Source: Pseudomonas sp. FP1742 (GTDB taxonomy: Bacteria; Pseudomonadota; Gammaproteobacteria; Pseudomonadales; Pseudomonadaceae). Taken from it: a DNA stretch of 64,000 nucleotides. The number at the start of each line of letters is the position of its first letter. The first letter of the stretch is position 1. Below are positions 42,686 to 54,134 of the stretch, one piece after another. The translations under genes were made by a program, and so were the position numbers. Below the pieces are notes generated by a model, which worked only from the letters and a program-made list of their open reading frames with translations, ran no database searches and was not told the origin of the DNA. The DNA lies in the NCBI RefSeq assembly GCF_030687145.1, contig NZ_CP117460.1, positions 4,774,001 to 4,838,000 of the forward strand, read 5' to 3'.

Positions 42686-44889
42686 GACTGCGCCTCTTGT
42701 GCAACACGGATACCGACCTGCGCGCACAGCGCGAGGAAGTTCGGGAACGAGGTCGCGACGTTGGCGCAATCATGGATGCGGATCGGCGCAGTGGCGCACA
42801 GTGAAGCCACGCTGAAGGCCATGGCAATCCGGTGATCGCCGTGACCGTGCACTTCGCCGCCGCCGATCTGGCCGCCGTCGATGATGAGGCCGTCCGGAGT
42901 GGGCTCGCACTTGACGCCCAGCGCCAGCAGACCGTCCGCCATGACCTGGATCCGGTCCGATTCCTTCACGCGCAGCTCTTCGGCGCCGCGCAGCACAGTA
43001 CGACCTTCGGCACAGGCAGCAGCCACGAACAGCACCGGAAACTCGTCGATGGCCAACGGAACCAGCGCTTCGGGAATCTCGATACCTTTGAGTTTAGCTG
43101 CCCGTACGCGCAAGTCCGCTACCGGTTCGCCGCCGACTTCACGCTGGTTTTCCAGAGTGATGTCCGCGCCCATCAGACGCAGGATGTCGATCACGCCGGT
43201 ACGGGTCGGGTTGATGCCGACGTGCTCGAGCACCAGCTCCGAACCTTCGGCGATCGACGCTGCCACCAGGAAGAACGCCGACGACGAGATATCGCCCGGC
43301 ACTTCAATGTGGGTCGCAGTCAACTTGTGGCCGGACTCGACCGAAGCGGTCGCGCCGTTGACGGTCACCGGGTAGCCGAAGCCGCGCAGCATGCGCTCGG
43401 TATGATCGCGAGTCGGTGCCGGCTCGGTGACGGTGGTCTTGCCCTCGGCGTACAGCCCCGCCAGCAGCAGGCAGGATTTAACCTGGGCACTGGCCATCGG
43501 CATGGTGTAAGTCAGGCCCTTGAGCTTGTTGCCGCCACGAATGGTCATCGGTGGACGACCGTCAGCGGCGGTCTCGATCACGGCGCCCATTTCACGCAGC
43601 GGATTGGCCACGCGATTCATCGGACGCTTGGACAATGAAGCGTCGCCGGTCAGGGTGCTGTCGAAGTTCTGCGCAGCCAACAGGCCAGACAGCAGACGCA
43701 TCGAAGTGCCGGAGTTACCCAGATAGATCGGCCCCGGTGCAGGCTTGAGGCCATGCAGGCCGACGCCGTGAATGGTCACACGACCGTGGTGCGGACCTTC
43801 GATGACGACGCCCATGTCGCGGAAAGCTTGCAGGGTCGCCAGGGCGTCTTCGCCCTCGAGGAAACCTTCCACTTCGGTGACGCCTTCGGCCAGGGAACCG
43901 AGCATGATCGAGCGGTGGGAAATCGATTTGTCGCCCGGTACACGAATCCGCCCAGTCAGGCGGCCACCAGGTTGTGCCAGGAAAATCAGATCGTTGGAAT
44001 TCATAGCGTCCACATAGGCCCGGCGGGCCAGGATTTTACTGAAATGCTCGCGGGCAACCCGGGCGCGAGTGAACACGCCCAACAATTGGTGCCCATCCCC
44101 TGCATCGACCGCGTCGCGCAAGGCGTCGAGGTCGCTGCGAAATGTATCGAGTGTGCGCAGGACAGCTTCGCGGTTGGCGAGGAAGATGTCGTGCCACATG
44201 ACCGGGTCGCTACCGGCGATTCTTGTGAAATCGCGGAAACCGCCCGCAGCGTAACGGAAGATCTCAAGATTTTCATTGCGTTTGGCCAACGAATCGACCA
44301 AACCGAACGCCAGCAAGTGCGGCAAATGGCTGGTCGCCGCCAACACTTCATCGTGACGCTCGACCTGCATGTGCTCGACGTCGGCGCCCAATTCGCGCCA
44401 CAACCGGTCGACCACCGCCAGCGCGGCCGGATCGGTCTGATCCAGCGGCGTCAGGATCACTTTATGACGACGGAACAGATCGGCATTGGAGGCTTCCACC
44501 CCGCTCTGCTCGGAGCCGGCAATCGGATGCCCCGGCACGAAACGCGCCGGCATGCCGCCAAACGCTTCGGTGGCGGCGCGCACGACATTGCCCTTGGCGC
44601 TGCCGACGTCGGTCAGAATCGCTTGCCCCAGGTCCATGCCCGCCAACAGCGCGAGCAGCTTTTCCATGGCCAGGATCGGTACCGCCAGCTGAATCACGTC
44701 AGCCCCCTGGCAAGCTGCCGCCAGGTCGACTTCACAGCGATCCACCACCCCCAACTCGACCGCCAGCTTGCGCGATTGCGGGTCGAGATCGACCCCGACC
44801 ACTTCGCGGCACAGACCGCTTTCACGCAGGCCTTTGGCAAACGAACCGCCGATCAACCCCAGACCGATCACCACCAGGCGACCGATCAT
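42682..44889 (-). CDS. Fused prephenate dehydrogenase and EPSP synthase (TyrA-AroA)
   Basis: This 735-residue bifunctional protein joins an N-terminal TyrA domain (about 1-290; [17 protein letters not shown] as the NAD site, [15 protein letters not shown] and [11 protein letters not shown] as catalytic blocks) to a C-terminal AroA domain (from about 300; [47 protein letters not shown]). It provides shikimate-pathway EPSP synthesis and a tyrosine-branch dehydrogenase. The fusion is typical of pseudomonads. A GTG start at 44925, overlapping hisC, would add 12 residues and remains possible. Confidence 0.95.
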   Translation of the reverse strand: MIGRLVVIGLGLIGGSFAKGLRESGLCREVVGVDLDPQSRKLAVELGVVDRCEVDLAAACQGADVIQLAVPILAMEKLLALLAGMDLGQAILTDVGSAKGNVVRAATEAFGGMPARFVPGHPIAGSEQSGVEASNADLFRRHKVILTPLDQTDPAALAVVDRLWRELGADVEHMQVERHDEVLAATSHLPHLLAFGLVDSLAKRNENLEIFRYAAGGFRDFTRIAGSDPVMWHDIFLANREAVLRTLDTFRSDLDALRDAVDAGDGHQLLGVFTRARVAREHFSKILARRAYVDAMNSNDLIFLAQPGGRLTGRIRVPGDKSISHRSIMLGSLAEGVTEVEGFLEGEDALATLQAFRDMGVVIEGPHHGRVTIHGVGLHGLKPAPGPIYLGNSGTSMRLLSGLLAAQNFDSTLTGDASLSKRPMNRVANPLREMGAVIETAADGRPPMTIRGGNKLKGLTYTMPMASAQVKSCLLLAGLYAEGKTTVTEPAPTRDHTERMLRGFGYPVTVNGATASVESGHKLTATHIEVPGDISSSAFFLVAASIAEGSELVLEHVGINPTRTGVIDILRLMGADITLENQREVGGEPVADLRVRAAKLKGIEIPEALVPLAIDEFPVLFVAAACAEGRTVLRGAEELRVKESDRIQVMADGLLALGVKCEPTPDGLIIDGGQIGGGEVHGHGDHRIAMAFSVASLCATAPIRIHDCANVATSFPNFLALCAQVGIRVAQEAQS

Positions 44890-44917
44890 AGGTTCAGCAG
44901 ATTGCAGCGCAGTGACA

Positions 44918-46030
44918 TCAACCACGAGCCATAACCTTGGTCAGCGCCTCGAGGAAGCGGCTGTTTTCCGCCGGCAAACCGATGGTGATGCGCAGGTGGT
45001 TCGGCATGCCGTAGTTGGCCACCGGACGCACGATCACACCTTCACGCAGCAACCCCTGGAACACCGGGGCGGCAACGCGACCCAGATCGACACAGATGAA
45101 GTTGCCTTTGGAGGGAATCCAGCTCAGCCCCAACTCACGGAAACCCGCCTCAAGCTGCTGCATGCCGGATTGGTTCAGGCGACGACTTTCAGCCAGGTAC
45201 TCGACGTCTTGCAGCGCGGCACAAGCGGCGGCCAGCGCGAGGCTGTTGACGTTGAATGGCTGCCGTACACGATTCAGCACATCCGCAACCACAGCCGTGG
45301 ACAAGCCATAACCGACCCGCAGCGACGCCAGACCATAGGCCTTGGAGAAGGTGCGCGAGACCAGCAGGTTCGGATAGGCCGCCAGATAATCCAGGCCATC
45401 CGGCAAGTCGCTGCCTTCGGCGTATTCGATGTAGGCCTCGTCCAGCACCACCAGCACATGAGCCGGTACGTCCTGCAGGAATTCATCCAGCGCTTCGGCA
45501 TTGAACCAGGTCCCGGTCGGGTTGTTCGGGTTGGCGATGAACACCACGCGGGTATCGGCATCGATCGCGGCCAGCATGGCCGGCAGATCGTGCCCCCAGT
45601 CTTTGGCCGGGATCACTTTTGCCTGGGCACCAACGGCCTGGGTCACGATCGGATAGACCGCAAACGCATGCTCGCTGAACACCGCATTCAGGCCCGGCGC
45701 CAGATAGGCACGCGCCACCAGCTCCAGAATGTCGTTGGAACCGTTGCCCAGCGTTACCTGGCTCAGCTCGACGCGGCACTGATCGGCCAGCAGGGACTTG
45801 AGCGCAAAACCGTTGCCGTCCGGATAGCGGGTCAGCTCGGCCAGCGCTTCGCGAATCGCCGCCAGCGCCTTGGGACTGGCGCCCAACGGGTTTTCGTTGC
45901 TCGCCAGCTTGACGATGCTGGCCGGATCGAGGTTCAGCTCACGAGCCAGTTCGTCCACGGGCTTGCCCGGAACGTAAGGCGAAAGTTGTTGCACGCCCGG
46001 CTGTGCCAGAGCGAGGAAGTTGCCACTCAT
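44918..46030 (-). CDS. hisC: HisC-type histidinol-phosphate/aromatic aminotransferase
   Basis: This 370-residue class I/II aminotransferase has the PLP lysine in VSRTFSKAYGLASLRVGY, FIANPNNPTGTWF and VLDEAYIEYAEG. In this supraoperon position (often called hisHb or hisC2) it probably transaminates both imidazole-acetol phosphate and aromatic keto acids. It lies 12 bases after pheA. The true substrate preference cannot be read from sequence. Confidence 0.92.
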   Translation of the reverse strand: MSGNFLALAQPGVQQLSPYVPGKPVDELARELNLDPASIVKLASNENPLGASPKALAAIREALAELTRYPDGNGFALKSLLADQCRVELSQVTLGNGSNDILELVARAYLAPGLNAVFSEHAFAVYPIVTQAVGAQAKVIPAKDWGHDLPAMLAAIDADTRVVFIANPNNPTGTWFNAEALDEFLQDVPAHVLVVLDEAYIEYAEGSDLPDGLDYLAAYPNLLVSRTFSKAYGLASLRVGYGLSTAVVADVLNRVRQPFNVNSLALAAACAALQDVEYLAESRRLNQSGMQQLEAGFRELGLSWIPSKGNFICVDLGRVAAPVFQGLLREGVIVRPVANYGMPNHLRITIGLPAENSRFLEALTKVMARG

Positions 46031-46042
46031 TTGCTACCGCCC

Positions 46043-47137
46043 TTAGAGAACTGCTTTCGGGTAGGAACCCAGCACTTTGAGTGCCACTGCTTCCTGACTG
46101 ATCTTTTCCAGCACACCTTTGACCAGTGGGTCGCGGTGGTGACCGACGAAGTCGATGAAGAACACGTAGGTCCATTTACCGCTGCGCGACGGACGGGTCT
46201 CGATGCGCGTCAGGTCGATGCCGTTGTCATGGAACGGCACCAGCAGCTCGTGGAGCGCGCCGGGTTTGTTGCTCATGGAAACGATGATCGAGGTCTTGTC
46301 GTCGCCGGTCGGCGGGACTTCCTGGCTGCCGATCATCAGGAATCGCGTGGAGTTGTCCGGGCGGTCCTCGATTTTCTCGGCCAGACGGGTCAACCCGTAC
46401 AGACCTGCAGCCATGTCACCGGCAATCGCCGCCGAGTTCCACTCACCCTTGACCCGCTTGGCCGCTTCGGCGTTGCTGGACACTGCCACGCGCTCGACAT
46501 TCGGGTAATGGGCGTCCAGCCACTTGCGGCACTGGGCCAGGGACTGAGCGTGGGAATAGATGCGACTGATGCTGTCGGTCTTGGTGTTTTCACCGACCAA
46601 CAGGTGATGGTGAATGCGCAGCTCGACTTCGCCACAGATCACCATATCGTGTTCGAGGAAGCTGTCGAGGGTGTGGTTGACCGCGCCCTCGGTGGAGTTT
46701 TCCACCGGGACCACGCCAAAGTTCACCGCACCGGCCGCCACTTCACGGAACACTTCGTCGATCGCCGCCATCGGCTTGCTGATCACCGCATGACCGAAGT
46801 GTTTCATGGCCGCGGCCTGGGTGAAGGTGCCTTCCGGGCCGAGGTAAGCCACTTTCAGCGGCTGCTCGAGGGCCAGGCACGAGGACATGATTTCGCGGAA
46901 CAACCGCGCCATTTCTTCGTTGCCCAGCGGCCCCTGGTTACGCTCCATCACGCGCTTGAGCACCTGAGCTTCACGCTCAGGACGATAGAACACCGGCACT
47001 TCGCCTTCGGCCAGCGAGGCCATCTTTACTCGCGCAACTTCCTGGGCGCAGCGTGCGCGCTCACTGATCAGCTCCAGGACTTTTTCGTCCAGAGCGTCAA
47101 TGCGCAGGCGCAGTGCCTTGAGTTCTTGCTCAGACAT
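46043..47137 (-). CDS. pheA: PheA, fused chorismate mutase/prephenate dehydratase (P-protein)
   Basis: This 364-residue protein has an AroQ chorismate mutase domain (about 1-90; LRLRIDALDEKVLELISERA), a prephenate dehydratase domain (about 95-270; AYLGPEGTFTQAAAMKHFG, VPVENSTEGAVNHTLD) and an ACT regulatory domain (about 280-355; SNKPGALHELLVPFH, LTRIETRPSR). It leads chorismate to phenylpyruvate with feedback control by phenylalanine. It shares one base with the serC stop. Confidence 0.97.
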   Translation of the reverse strand: MSEQELKALRLRIDALDEKVLELISERARCAQEVARVKMASLAEGEVPVFYRPEREAQVLKRVMERNQGPLGNEEMARLFREIMSSCLALEQPLKVAYLGPEGTFTQAAAMKHFGHAVISKPMAAIDEVFREVAAGAVNFGVVPVENSTEGAVNHTLDSFLEHDMVICGEVELRIHHHLLVGENTKTDSISRIYSHAQSLAQCRKWLDAHYPNVERVAVSSNAEAAKRVKGEWNSAAIAGDMAAGLYGLTRLAEKIEDRPDNSTRFLMIGSQEVPPTGDDKTSIIVSMSNKPGALHELLVPFHDNGIDLTRIETRPSRSGKWTYVFFIDFVGHHRDPLVKGVLEKISQEAVALKVLGSYPKAVL

Positions 47138-48228
47138 TAGCCGTGTTCCTTCTCGAACTCTGCCATGTACGAAACCAGTGCGTTGACCGCAACGATATCG
47201 ACGGCGTTATAGATGGAGGCACGCATGCCCCCCACGGAACGGTGACCCTTGAGGTTCAGCAGGCCACGTTCGTCGGCACCAGCCAGGAACGGCTTGTCCA
47301 GACGGTCGTCGGCCAGGCGGAACGGCACGTTCATCCACGAGCGGTCCGACTTGTTGATCGGGTTGCTGTACAAGCCGCTGGCGTCGATGAAGTCGTACAG
47401 CGTGCGCTGCTTCACTTCATTGAGCTTGCCGATGGCTTCGACGCCACCCTGCTCTTTCAGCCACTCGAACACCAGGCCGGACAAGTACCAGGCCAGGGTC
47501 GGCGGGGTGTTGTACATCGAGCCGTTGTCGGCCGCGACCTTGTAGTTGAGCATGGTCGGGCAGATGGAACGGGCGTGGCCCAGCAGGTCTTCGCGAACGA
47601 TGTTCACGACAATGCCGCTCGGGCCGATGTTTTTCTGGGCGCCGGCGTAGATCATGCCGAAGCGCGAAACATCGACTGGACGCGACAGGATGTCCGAAGA
47701 CATGTCGGCGACCAGCGGCACATCACCGGTTTCCGGGACCCACTGGAATTCCATACCGCCGATGGTTTCGTTCGGCGCGTAGTGAACGTAGGCCGCGTCC
47801 TTGGACAGGCTCCATTCGTTCTGACCGGGAATAGCGAAATAGTCGTAAGGCTTGGCGGTCGCGGCAACATTGACGTGGCCATAGCGCGAGGCCTCCTCGA
47901 TCGCTTTCTGCGACCAGATGCCGGTGTCGATATAGTCGGCGGTGCGACCTTCCGGCAACAGGTTCAGAGGGATCTGGGCAAACTGCTGGCTGGCGCCACC
48001 CTGCAGAAACAGCACTTTATAGTTCGAGGGGATATTCAGCAGATCACGCAGATCCTGCTCGGCCTTGGTGGCAATGGACACGAACTCATCGCTGCGATGG
48101 CTCATTTCCATGACCGACAGGCCCTTGCCATGCCAATCAAGGAGTTCAGCCTGGGCGCGCTTCAGGACAGCTTCGGGAAGCGCCGCAGGACCGGCACAGA
48201 AGTTATAGGCTCTCTTGCTCACATCCAA
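47137..48228 (-). CDS. serC: SerC, phosphoserine aminotransferase
   Basis: This 363-residue class V aminotransferase starts with NFCAGPAALPEAVLKRAQ after a short leader. The PLP lysine is in MIYAGAQKNIGPSGIV, and LLFLQGGASQQFAQIPLNL is the phosphate-binding block. It makes phosphoserine for serine synthesis and takes part in pyridoxine synthesis. The ATG at 48228 gives 363 residues; an internal GTG at 48222 would give the 361 residues common in the genus. It heads the serC-pheA-hisC-tyrA/aroA-cmk unit. Confidence 0.96.
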   Translation of the reverse strand: MDVSKRAYNFCAGPAALPEAVLKRAQAELLDWHGKGLSVMEMSHRSDEFVSIATKAEQDLRDLLNIPSNYKVLFLQGGASQQFAQIPLNLLPEGRTADYIDTGIWSQKAIEEASRYGHVNVAATAKPYDYFAIPGQNEWSLSKDAAYVHYAPNETIGGMEFQWVPETGDVPLVADMSSDILSRPVDVSRFGMIYAGAQKNIGPSGIVVNIVREDLLGHARSICPTMLNYKVAADNGSMYNTPPTLAWYLSGLVFEWLKEQGGVEAIGKLNEVKQRTLYDFIDASGLYSNPINKSDRSWMNVPFRLADDRLDKPFLAGADERGLLNLKGHRSVGGMRASIYNAVDIVAVNALVSYMAEFEKEHG

Positions 48229-48288
48229 TCTCGCTCTGATTTGGTGGTATCACGCAATAAATCACAACATCAATCGCCACGAAACTCA

Positions 48289-48379
48289 TGTGGGAGCGGG
48301 CTTGCTCGCGAAAGCGGTGTATCAGGCAACATCAGTACCGAATGTCAGTCCGTCTTCGCGAGCAAGCCCGCTCCCACAT
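48289..48379. repeat. REP pair (REPIN-like) between gyrA and serC
   Basis: Inverted REP cores at about 48290-48311 and 48354-48378 (tgtgggagcgggcttgctcg and its inverse) flank a 45-base spacer. It lies between the gyrA stop (48460) and the serC start and could stabilise or terminate the gyrA transcript. Confidence 0.9.
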
Positions 48380-48459
48380 TTGATCTTCGTGGGTGTCGAA
48401 ATATTCTCAAGGGACAAACAACAAGGGGGCGAATCTTCATCCGCCCCCTGTTTCCCCGC

Positions 48460-51129
48460 TTACTCTTGCGGCTCTTCGTCAGCGGCGGCGTCGAGTTGCT
48501 GGTCTTCGGCAACATCGTCGTTCACGATCTCCCCGTCGAACACTGCAACCTCTTCACCTTCGAGCCCTTCACCTTCCAGCTCTTCGCCTTCGACTTCCGA
48601 CGGTTCCTGAACCCGCTCCAGGCCCACCAGCGTTTCATCGCTGGCCAGCTTGATCAGCGTCACGCCCTGGGTGTTGCGACCCAGGCTGGACACTTCGTCA
48701 ACACGGGTACGAACCAATGTACCCTGGTCGGAAATCAGCATGATTTCCTCGCCATCGAGCACCTGGACCGCGCCGACCAGACGGCCGTTACGCTCGTTGC
48801 TGACCATGGCGATAACGCCCTGACCGCCACGCTTGTATTCAGGGAACTCGGTGATCGCGGTGCGCTTGCCGAAACCACGCGCCGAAGCGGTGAGGATCTG
48901 GCTGCCTTCTTCCGGGATCAGCATGGAAATCAGCTTCTGGCCTTCCGGCAGACGCATGCCGCGGACACCACGAGCGGTACGGCCCATGGCGCGAACGTCG
49001 GTTTCCTTGAAGCGAGTGACCTTGCCGCCGTCGGAGAACAGCATGACTTCGCGATCGCCATCGGTAATGGCCGCAGAGATCAGCACGTCGCCTTCATCCA
49101 GCTCCAGCGCGATCAGACCGACGCTGCGTTGACGGCTGAAGGATTCCAGCGGGGTCTTCTTCACGGTGCCCTTGGCAGTAGCCATGAAGATGAAGTGACC
49201 TTCGGTGTATTCCTCGACCGGCAGCATGGTGGTGATGTATTCATCACTGTCCAGCGGCAGCAGGTTGACTAGCGGACGACCACGGGCCGCGCGGGAGGCT
49301 TCCGGAATTTCGTAGGTTTTCAGCCAGTACACTTTGCCTTTGCTGGAGAACAGCAGCAGCGTGGTGTGGCTGTTGGCGACCAGCAGGTGAGCGATGTAGT
49401 CCTCATCCTTCACGCCGGTAGCCGATTTACCTTTACCGCCACGACGCTGAGCCTGGTACGCAGCCAAAGGCTGGGTCTTGGCGTAGCCACCGTGGGAAAT
49501 GGTCACGACGCGCTCTTCTTCCGGGATCATGTCGCCCAGGGTCAGGTCGAGACGGGCATCGAGAATCTCGGTGCGACGCACGTCGCCGTACTCGGCGCGG
49601 ATCACTTCCAGCTCTTCGCGGATCACTTCCATCAGGCGCGTGGCGCTGTTGAGGATGCGGATCAGCTCGCCGATCTGGTTGAGGATCTCTTGATACTCGG
49701 CCAGCAGCTTTTCGTGTTCCAGACCGGTCAGACGGTGCAGACGCAGCTCCAGAATGGCTTGTGCCTGCTCTGGCGACAGGAAGTACTTGCCGTCGCGTAG
49801 ACCGTATTGTGGATCGAGGTTTTCCGGACGGCACGAATCGGCACCGGCACGTTCAACCATTGCAACCACCGCGGAGGACTCCCACGGCGTGCTGATCAGC
49901 GCTTCCTTGGCTTCCGACGGGGTCGGCGAAGCCTTGATCAGGGCGATGACCGGGTCGATGTTCGACAGGGCAACCGCTTGACCTTCCAGGATGTGGCCAC
50001 GTTCACGCGCTTTACGCAGCTCGAACACGGTACGACGGGTCACGACTTCGCGACGGTGACGAACGAAGGCTTCCAGCAGATCCTTGAGGTTGAGGATCCG
50101 CGGACGGCCGTCGATCAGCGCAACGATGTTGATGCCGAACACGCTTTGCAGCTGAGTCTGGGCGTAGAGGTTATTGAGGATTACCTCAGGCACTTCGCCG
50201 CGACGCAGCTCGATCACGACGCGCATACCGTCCTTGTCGGACTCGTCGCGCAGCTCGGTGATGCCTTCAAGCTTCTTCTCTTTGACCAGCTCGGCGATCT
50301 TCTCGATCAGACGGGCCTTGTTCAGCTGGTAAGGGAGTTCGGTAATGACGATCTGCTGACGGCCACCGACCTTGTCGATGTCTTCGATGATCGAGCGGGC
50401 ACGCATGTAAATGCGCCCGCGACCGGTGCGGTAGGCTTCGATGATGCCGGCGCGACCGTTGATGATCGCGGCGGTCGGGAAGTCCGGACCGGGGATGTAT
50501 TGCATCAGCTCATCGACAGTCAGCTCCGGATTGTCGATGAGTGCCAGGCAACCGTCGATGACTTCACCGAGGTTGTGCGGCGGAATGTTGGTCGCCATGC
50601 CCACGGCAATACCGCTGGAGCCGTTGACCAGCAGGTTGGGGATCTTGGTCGGCATGACCGCAGGGATCATTTCGGTGCCGTCGTAGTTCGGCACCCAGTC
50701 CACGGTTTCTTTATGCAGGTCGGCCAGCAGCTCGTGCGCCAGCTTGGTCATGCGCACTTCGGTGTATCGCATGGCCGCGGCGTTGTCGCCGTCCACCGAA
50801 CCGAAGTTGCCCTGACCGTCCACCAGCAGGTAACGCAGCGAGAATGGCTGCGCCATCCGAACGATGGTGTCGTACACCGCGGTATCACCGTGCGGGTGAT
50901 ACTTACCGATCACGTCACCGACAACACGGGCAGATTTCTTGTACGGCTTGTTGAAGTCGTTGCCCAGCTCGCTCATCGCGAACAGCACACGCCGGTGCAC
51001 GGGCTTCAAGCCATCGCGCGCATCCGGCAGTGCCCGCCCGACAATAACGCTCATCGCGTAGTCGAGGTAGGACTGCTTCAGCTCGTCTTCGATATTGACC
51101 GGGAGGATTTCTTTGGCCAGTTCGCCCAT
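48460..51129 (-). CDS. gyrA: GyrA, DNA gyrase subunit A
   Basis: The full-length GyrA has 889 residues. The catalytic Tyr122 is in [12 protein letters not shown], and the quinolone-determining region reads [15 protein letters not shown] with Thr83 and Asp87, the normal Pseudomonas residues. The GyrA box QRRGGKG precedes the C-terminal beta-pinwheel, and the tail is acidic. With GyrB it introduces negative supercoils. It is transcribed from its own upstream region, ahead of serC. Confidence 0.98.
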   Translation of the reverse strand: MGELAKEILPVNIEDELKQSYLDYAMSVIVGRALPDARDGLKPVHRRVLFAMSELGNDFNKPYKKSARVVGDVIGKYHPHGDTAVYDTIVRMAQPFSLRYLLVDGQGNFGSVDGDNAAAMRYTEVRMTKLAHELLADLHKETVDWVPNYDGTEMIPAVMPTKIPNLLVNGSSGIAVGMATNIPPHNLGEVIDGCLALIDNPELTVDELMQYIPGPDFPTAAIINGRAGIIEAYRTGRGRIYMRARSIIEDIDKVGGRQQIVITELPYQLNKARLIEKIAELVKEKKLEGITELRDESDKDGMRVVIELRRGEVPEVILNNLYAQTQLQSVFGINIVALIDGRPRILNLKDLLEAFVRHRREVVTRRTVFELRKARERGHILEGQAVALSNIDPVIALIKASPTPSEAKEALISTPWESSAVVAMVERAGADSCRPENLDPQYGLRDGKYFLSPEQAQAILELRLHRLTGLEHEKLLAEYQEILNQIGELIRILNSATRLMEVIREELEVIRAEYGDVRRTEILDARLDLTLGDMIPEEERVVTISHGGYAKTQPLAAYQAQRRGGKGKSATGVKDEDYIAHLLVANSHTTLLLFSSKGKVYWLKTYEIPEASRAARGRPLVNLLPLDSDEYITTMLPVEEYTEGHFIFMATAKGTVKKTPLESFSRQRSVGLIALELDEGDVLISAAITDGDREVMLFSDGGKVTRFKETDVRAMGRTARGVRGMRLPEGQKLISMLIPEEGSQILTASARGFGKRTAITEFPEYKRGGQGVIAMVSNERNGRLVGAVQVLDGEEIMLISDQGTLVRTRVDEVSSLGRNTQGVTLIKLASDETLVGLERVQEPSEVEGEELEGEGLEGEEVAVFDGEIVNDDVAEDQQLDAAADEEPQE

Positions 51130-51446
51130 GAGAAGCCTGATTCCTTTTTCTGGTGAAACTTCGTCACATCCATATGGGACGAACGAAGCTCGCCGATGCA
51201 GACTGAGTGCCGTGCACCGACTTACGACAAATCAACGAGTTATGCCATGGATCTGCGCAGTAAAGGCAGCCACATCAGGCTACCCTGGAAACCGCCGGAT
51301 GTTATCACAAGAGCCGCCACGCACCTATCCCCCAGATGCGCATGGAGCATAGTTAGTTGACCGGTGACAGGCTTGAAAGGGACGAGAGGGGCTTAGAGCC
51401 GTGTTGAATGGAGAATCAGGGGCCTGATCAGCGATATTTATTGGCT
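51130..51446 (-). promoter_or_regulatory. gyrA upstream region with a candidate extended -10
   Basis: The minus strand has TGATAACAT about 170 bases before the gyrA start, an extended -10 (TG-N-TAACAT, -10 hexamer at 51299-51304), without a good -35. The leader after it contains several short inverted repeats. No gene is present in this stretch; the distal part leads into a REP pair. Confidence 0.35.
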
Positions 51447-51535
51447 GTCAGGGCCTCTTCGCGGGCAAGCCCGCTCCCACTGGGTTCCGTGGAGTTCACA
51501 AGACCGGTGGGAGCGGACTAGCCCGCGATGGCGTC
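51447..51535. repeat. REP pair (REPIN-like), one arm diverged
   Basis: The left REP core is at about 51462-51480 (cgcgggcaagcccgctccc) and the inverted right copy at 51507-51528 carries substitutions (ggtgggagcggactagcccg), so it is older or decaying. It lies between the mtnA 3' end and the gyrA promoter region. Confidence 0.88.
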
Positions 51536-51555
51536 CTTTCAGGCAACACAGATCG

Positions 51556-52632
51556 TCAATGCAGACGCTTACGGCACATCAACTGCGCCATTTTCGCCGT
51601 ATCCGGACGCTCGACAATGCCCTTTTCGGTGACGATTGCATCGATGAGATCGGCCGGGGTCACGTCGAACACCGGGTTGAACGCTTCCACGTCCGCCCCC
51701 ACCCGCTTGCCGCCGACTTCCAGCAATTCGCGGCCATCACGCTCTTCGATAGGAATTTCGTCGCCACTGGCAAGATTCATGTCGATGGTCGAACTCGGCG
51801 CCACCACCATGAAGCGCACCCCGTGGTGCATGGCGTTGACCGCCAACTGGTAGGTGCCGATCTTGTTCGCCACATCGCCATTGGCGGTAATCCGGTCGGC
51901 GCCGACGATCACCCAGGTCACACCCTTGGTTTTCATGATGTGCGCCGCGGCGGAGTCGACGTTGAGGGTCACCGGAATGCCCTCATTGGCCAATTCCCAT
52001 GCGGTCAATCGCGAACCTTGCAGCCAAGGCCGGGTTTCGTCGGCATAGACACGCTCGACCATCCCTTCGATGAACGCCCCGCGAATCACCCCCAATGCCG
52101 TACCGAAACCACCGGTGGCCAGTGCGCCGGTGTTGCAGTGCGTGAGGATCGCCTGGGCATTGCCCTGATGCTTGCGGATCAGGTCGACGCCCAACTGGGC
52201 CATGGTCAGATTGGCTTCGCGATCGCTTTCGTGGATGGCGATGGCCTCAGCCTCCAGCACCGACAGTGGATCGGCGTGTTCCCTCAGGCGCTCAAGCCGC
52301 TCACGCATCCGGCCCAAGGCCCAGAACAGGTTGACCGCGGTCGGGCGGGAGTCGGCCAGCAGCGCGAAATCCTCTTCCAGCGCCGCCTGCCAGTCGCCCC
52401 CTTCGGCAAAACGGGTACGGGCCGCCAGCACCACGCCATAGGCGGCACTGATGCCAATGGCCGGCGCGCCGCGCACCACCATCGAGCGAATAGCCTCGGC
52501 CACGCCCGCGGCGCTGGTGTAGGCAATCCAGGTTTCCTCGAACGGTAAAATACGCTGATCCAGCAGGTACAGTGCGCCATCACGCCAATCGATGGCCTTC
52601 ACCTTCTCCGCAGCCAACAGTCGATCGCGCAT
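51556..52632 (-). CDS. mtnA: MtnA, methylthioribose-1-phosphate isomerase
   Basis: This 358-residue protein of the eIF2B-related isomerase family has the catalytic Cys in [14 protein letters not shown] and the Asp in [18 protein letters not shown]. It converts 5-methylthioribose-1-phosphate to the ribulose form in methionine salvage. The start at 52632 ([10 protein letters not shown]) matches the usual length; an upstream ATG would add five residues. The divergent neighbour acts on related methylthio-nucleosides, so both belong to one pathway. Confidence 0.95.
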   Translation of the reverse strand: MRDRLLAAEKVKAIDWRDGALYLLDQRILPFEETWIAYTSAAGVAEAIRSMVVRGAPAIGISAAYGVVLAARTRFAEGGDWQAALEEDFALLADSRPTAVNLFWALGRMRERLERLREHADPLSVLEAEAIAIHESDREANLTMAQLGVDLIRKHQGNAQAILTHCNTGALATGGFGTALGVIRGAFIEGMVERVYADETRPWLQGSRLTAWELANEGIPVTLNVDSAAAHIMKTKGVTWVIVGADRITANGDVANKIGTYQLAVNAMHHGVRFMVVAPSSTIDMNLASGDEIPIEERDGRELLEVGGKRVGADVEAFNPVFDVTPADLIDAIVTEKGIVERPDTAKMAQLMCRKRLH

Positions 52633-52698
52633 CCCCATACCCCGCACTCATGAACAAAAGCCGCCGATTATAGCGATCCCCCCGCGAAGACGCTCGGG

Positions 52699-52704
52699 TA
52701 TACT
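52699..52704 (+). promoter_or_regulatory. Candidate -10 of the MTA/SAH deaminase-like gene
   Basis: TATACT, a 5/6 match to the -10 consensus, lies 39 bases before the start codon in the 110-base divergent gap with mtnA. No convincing -35 was found at 17 bases. Confidence 0.35.
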
Positions 52705-52742
52705 TCGCCATCCTTTACAAAAGCACTGGAACCGACTCTACG

Positions 52743-54077
52743 ATGCCGACCCCCACCGCTGCGCTCGACCTATTATTGCTGCCGACCTGGCTGGTACCCG
52801 TCGAACCGGCGGGCGTGGTCCTTAAAGAGCATGCCTTGGGTATCCGCGACGGGCGTATCGTGTTTATCGGCCCGCGCGCAGCAGCCTTGAAGCTTAACGC
52901 AAGCGAAGTGCGCGAGTTACCGGGCATGTTGCTCAGCCCCGGCCTGATCAATGCCCACGGGCATGCGGCAATGACACTGTTCCGCGGCCTGGCCGACGAT
53001 CTGCCGCTGATGACCTGGCTGGAAAACCACATCTGGCCCGCTGAAGCCAAGTGGGTTGACGAAACCTTCGTACGCGACGGTACTGACCTGGCCATCGCCG
53101 AGCAGATCAAAAGCGGCATCACCTGCTTCTCTGACATGTATTTCTTCCCGAAAGTCGCCAGCGAACGCGTTCATAACAGTGGCATTCGCGCCCAGATCGC
53201 CATTCCGATCCTCGATTTCCCGATTCCAGGCGCCAGCACCGCGGATGAAGCCATTCGTCAGGGTGTCGAATTATTCGGCGACCTCAAGCATCACGAGCGA
53301 ATCAAAGTGACCTTTGGTCCCCATGCCCCCTACACCGTGGGCGACGAAAACCTGGAAAAAATCAGGGTGATTGCCGAAGAGCTGGACGCCTCGATTCACA
53401 TGCACGTCCACGAAACCGCCTTCGAAGTACAGCAGTCGGTGGAACAACGTGGCGAACGCCCGCTGGCCCGCCTCGCCCGCCTGGGCCTGCTCGGGCCGCG
53501 GTTCCAGGCCGTTCACATGACCCAGATCAGCGATGAAGACCTCGCGCTGCTGGTAGAAAGTAACACCCATGTGATTCATTGCCCGGAGTCGAACCTGAAG
53601 CTGGCCAGCGGTTTCTGCCCGGTCGAGCGTTTGTGGCAGGCCGGAGTCAATGTGGCGGTCGGCACCGATGGCGCGGCCAGCAATAATGACCTGGACCTGC
53701 TCGGCGAAACCCGCACTGCTGCGTTGCTGGCCAAGGCTGTGGCCGGCTCGGCCACCGCGCTGGACGCCCATCGAGCGCTACGCATGGCTACGCTCAATGG
53801 CGCCCGCGCCCTGGGAATCGAAGCGCAAACCGGCTCGCTGGAAATCGGCAAAGCGGCGGACATCGTCGCGTTCGACCTGTCGGGCCTGGCGCAGCAACCG
53901 GTCTACGACCCGGTTTCGCAACTTATATATGCCACTGGCCGCGACTGCGTGAAACACCTTTGGGTCGCCGGCAAGCAATTGCTCGACGACCGTCGCCTGA
54001 CCCGCCTGGATGAAGCGCAACTGTGCGCCACCGCCAAGGCCTGGGGCAGGCGCATCAGCGGCCACACCGAATCGTAA
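52743..54077 (+). CDS. MtaD/TRZ-ATZ-like amidohydrolase (methylthioadenosine/SAH deaminase family)
   Basis: This 444-residue metal-dependent amidohydrolase has the HxH site in [14 protein letters not shown] (His72, His74), a third His in [10 protein letters not shown], and the catalytic Asp in [13 protein letters not shown]. Family members deaminate 5'-methylthioadenosine, S-adenosylhomocysteine or 5'-deoxyadenosine. The divergent mtnA supports a role in methylthio-nucleoside metabolism. It is followed by ubiG in the same direction. Confidence 0.88.
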   Translation: MPTPTAALDLLLLPTWLVPVEPAGVVLKEHALGIRDGRIVFIGPRAAALKLNASEVRELPGMLLSPGLINAHGHAAMTLFRGLADDLPLMTWLENHIWPAEAKWVDETFVRDGTDLAIAEQIKSGITCFSDMYFFPKVASERVHNSGIRAQIAIPILDFPIPGASTADEAIRQGVELFGDLKHHERIKVTFGPHAPYTVGDENLEKIRVIAEELDASIHMHVHETAFEVQQSVEQRGERPLARLARLGLLGPRFQAVHMTQISDEDLALLVESNTHVIHCPESNLKLASGFCPVERLWQAGVNVAVGTDGAASNNDLDLLGETRTAALLAKAVAGSATALDAHRALRMATLNGARALGIEAQTGSLEIGKAADIVAFDLSGLAQQPVYDPVSQLIYATGRDCVKHLWVAGKQLLDDRRLTRLDEAQLCATAKAWGRRISGHTES

Positions 54078-54134
54078 GCACCCTGGACCAAAACCGGGGC
54101 AACAGGATTTTTCAAGCTTTAGAGGACTGACACC

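Noticed and set aside
50874..50900. Thr83 in GyrA as a quinolone-resistance mutation
   Set aside because: Thr at position 83 is the normal residue in Pseudomonas, and Asp87 is present, so no resistance change is indicated.
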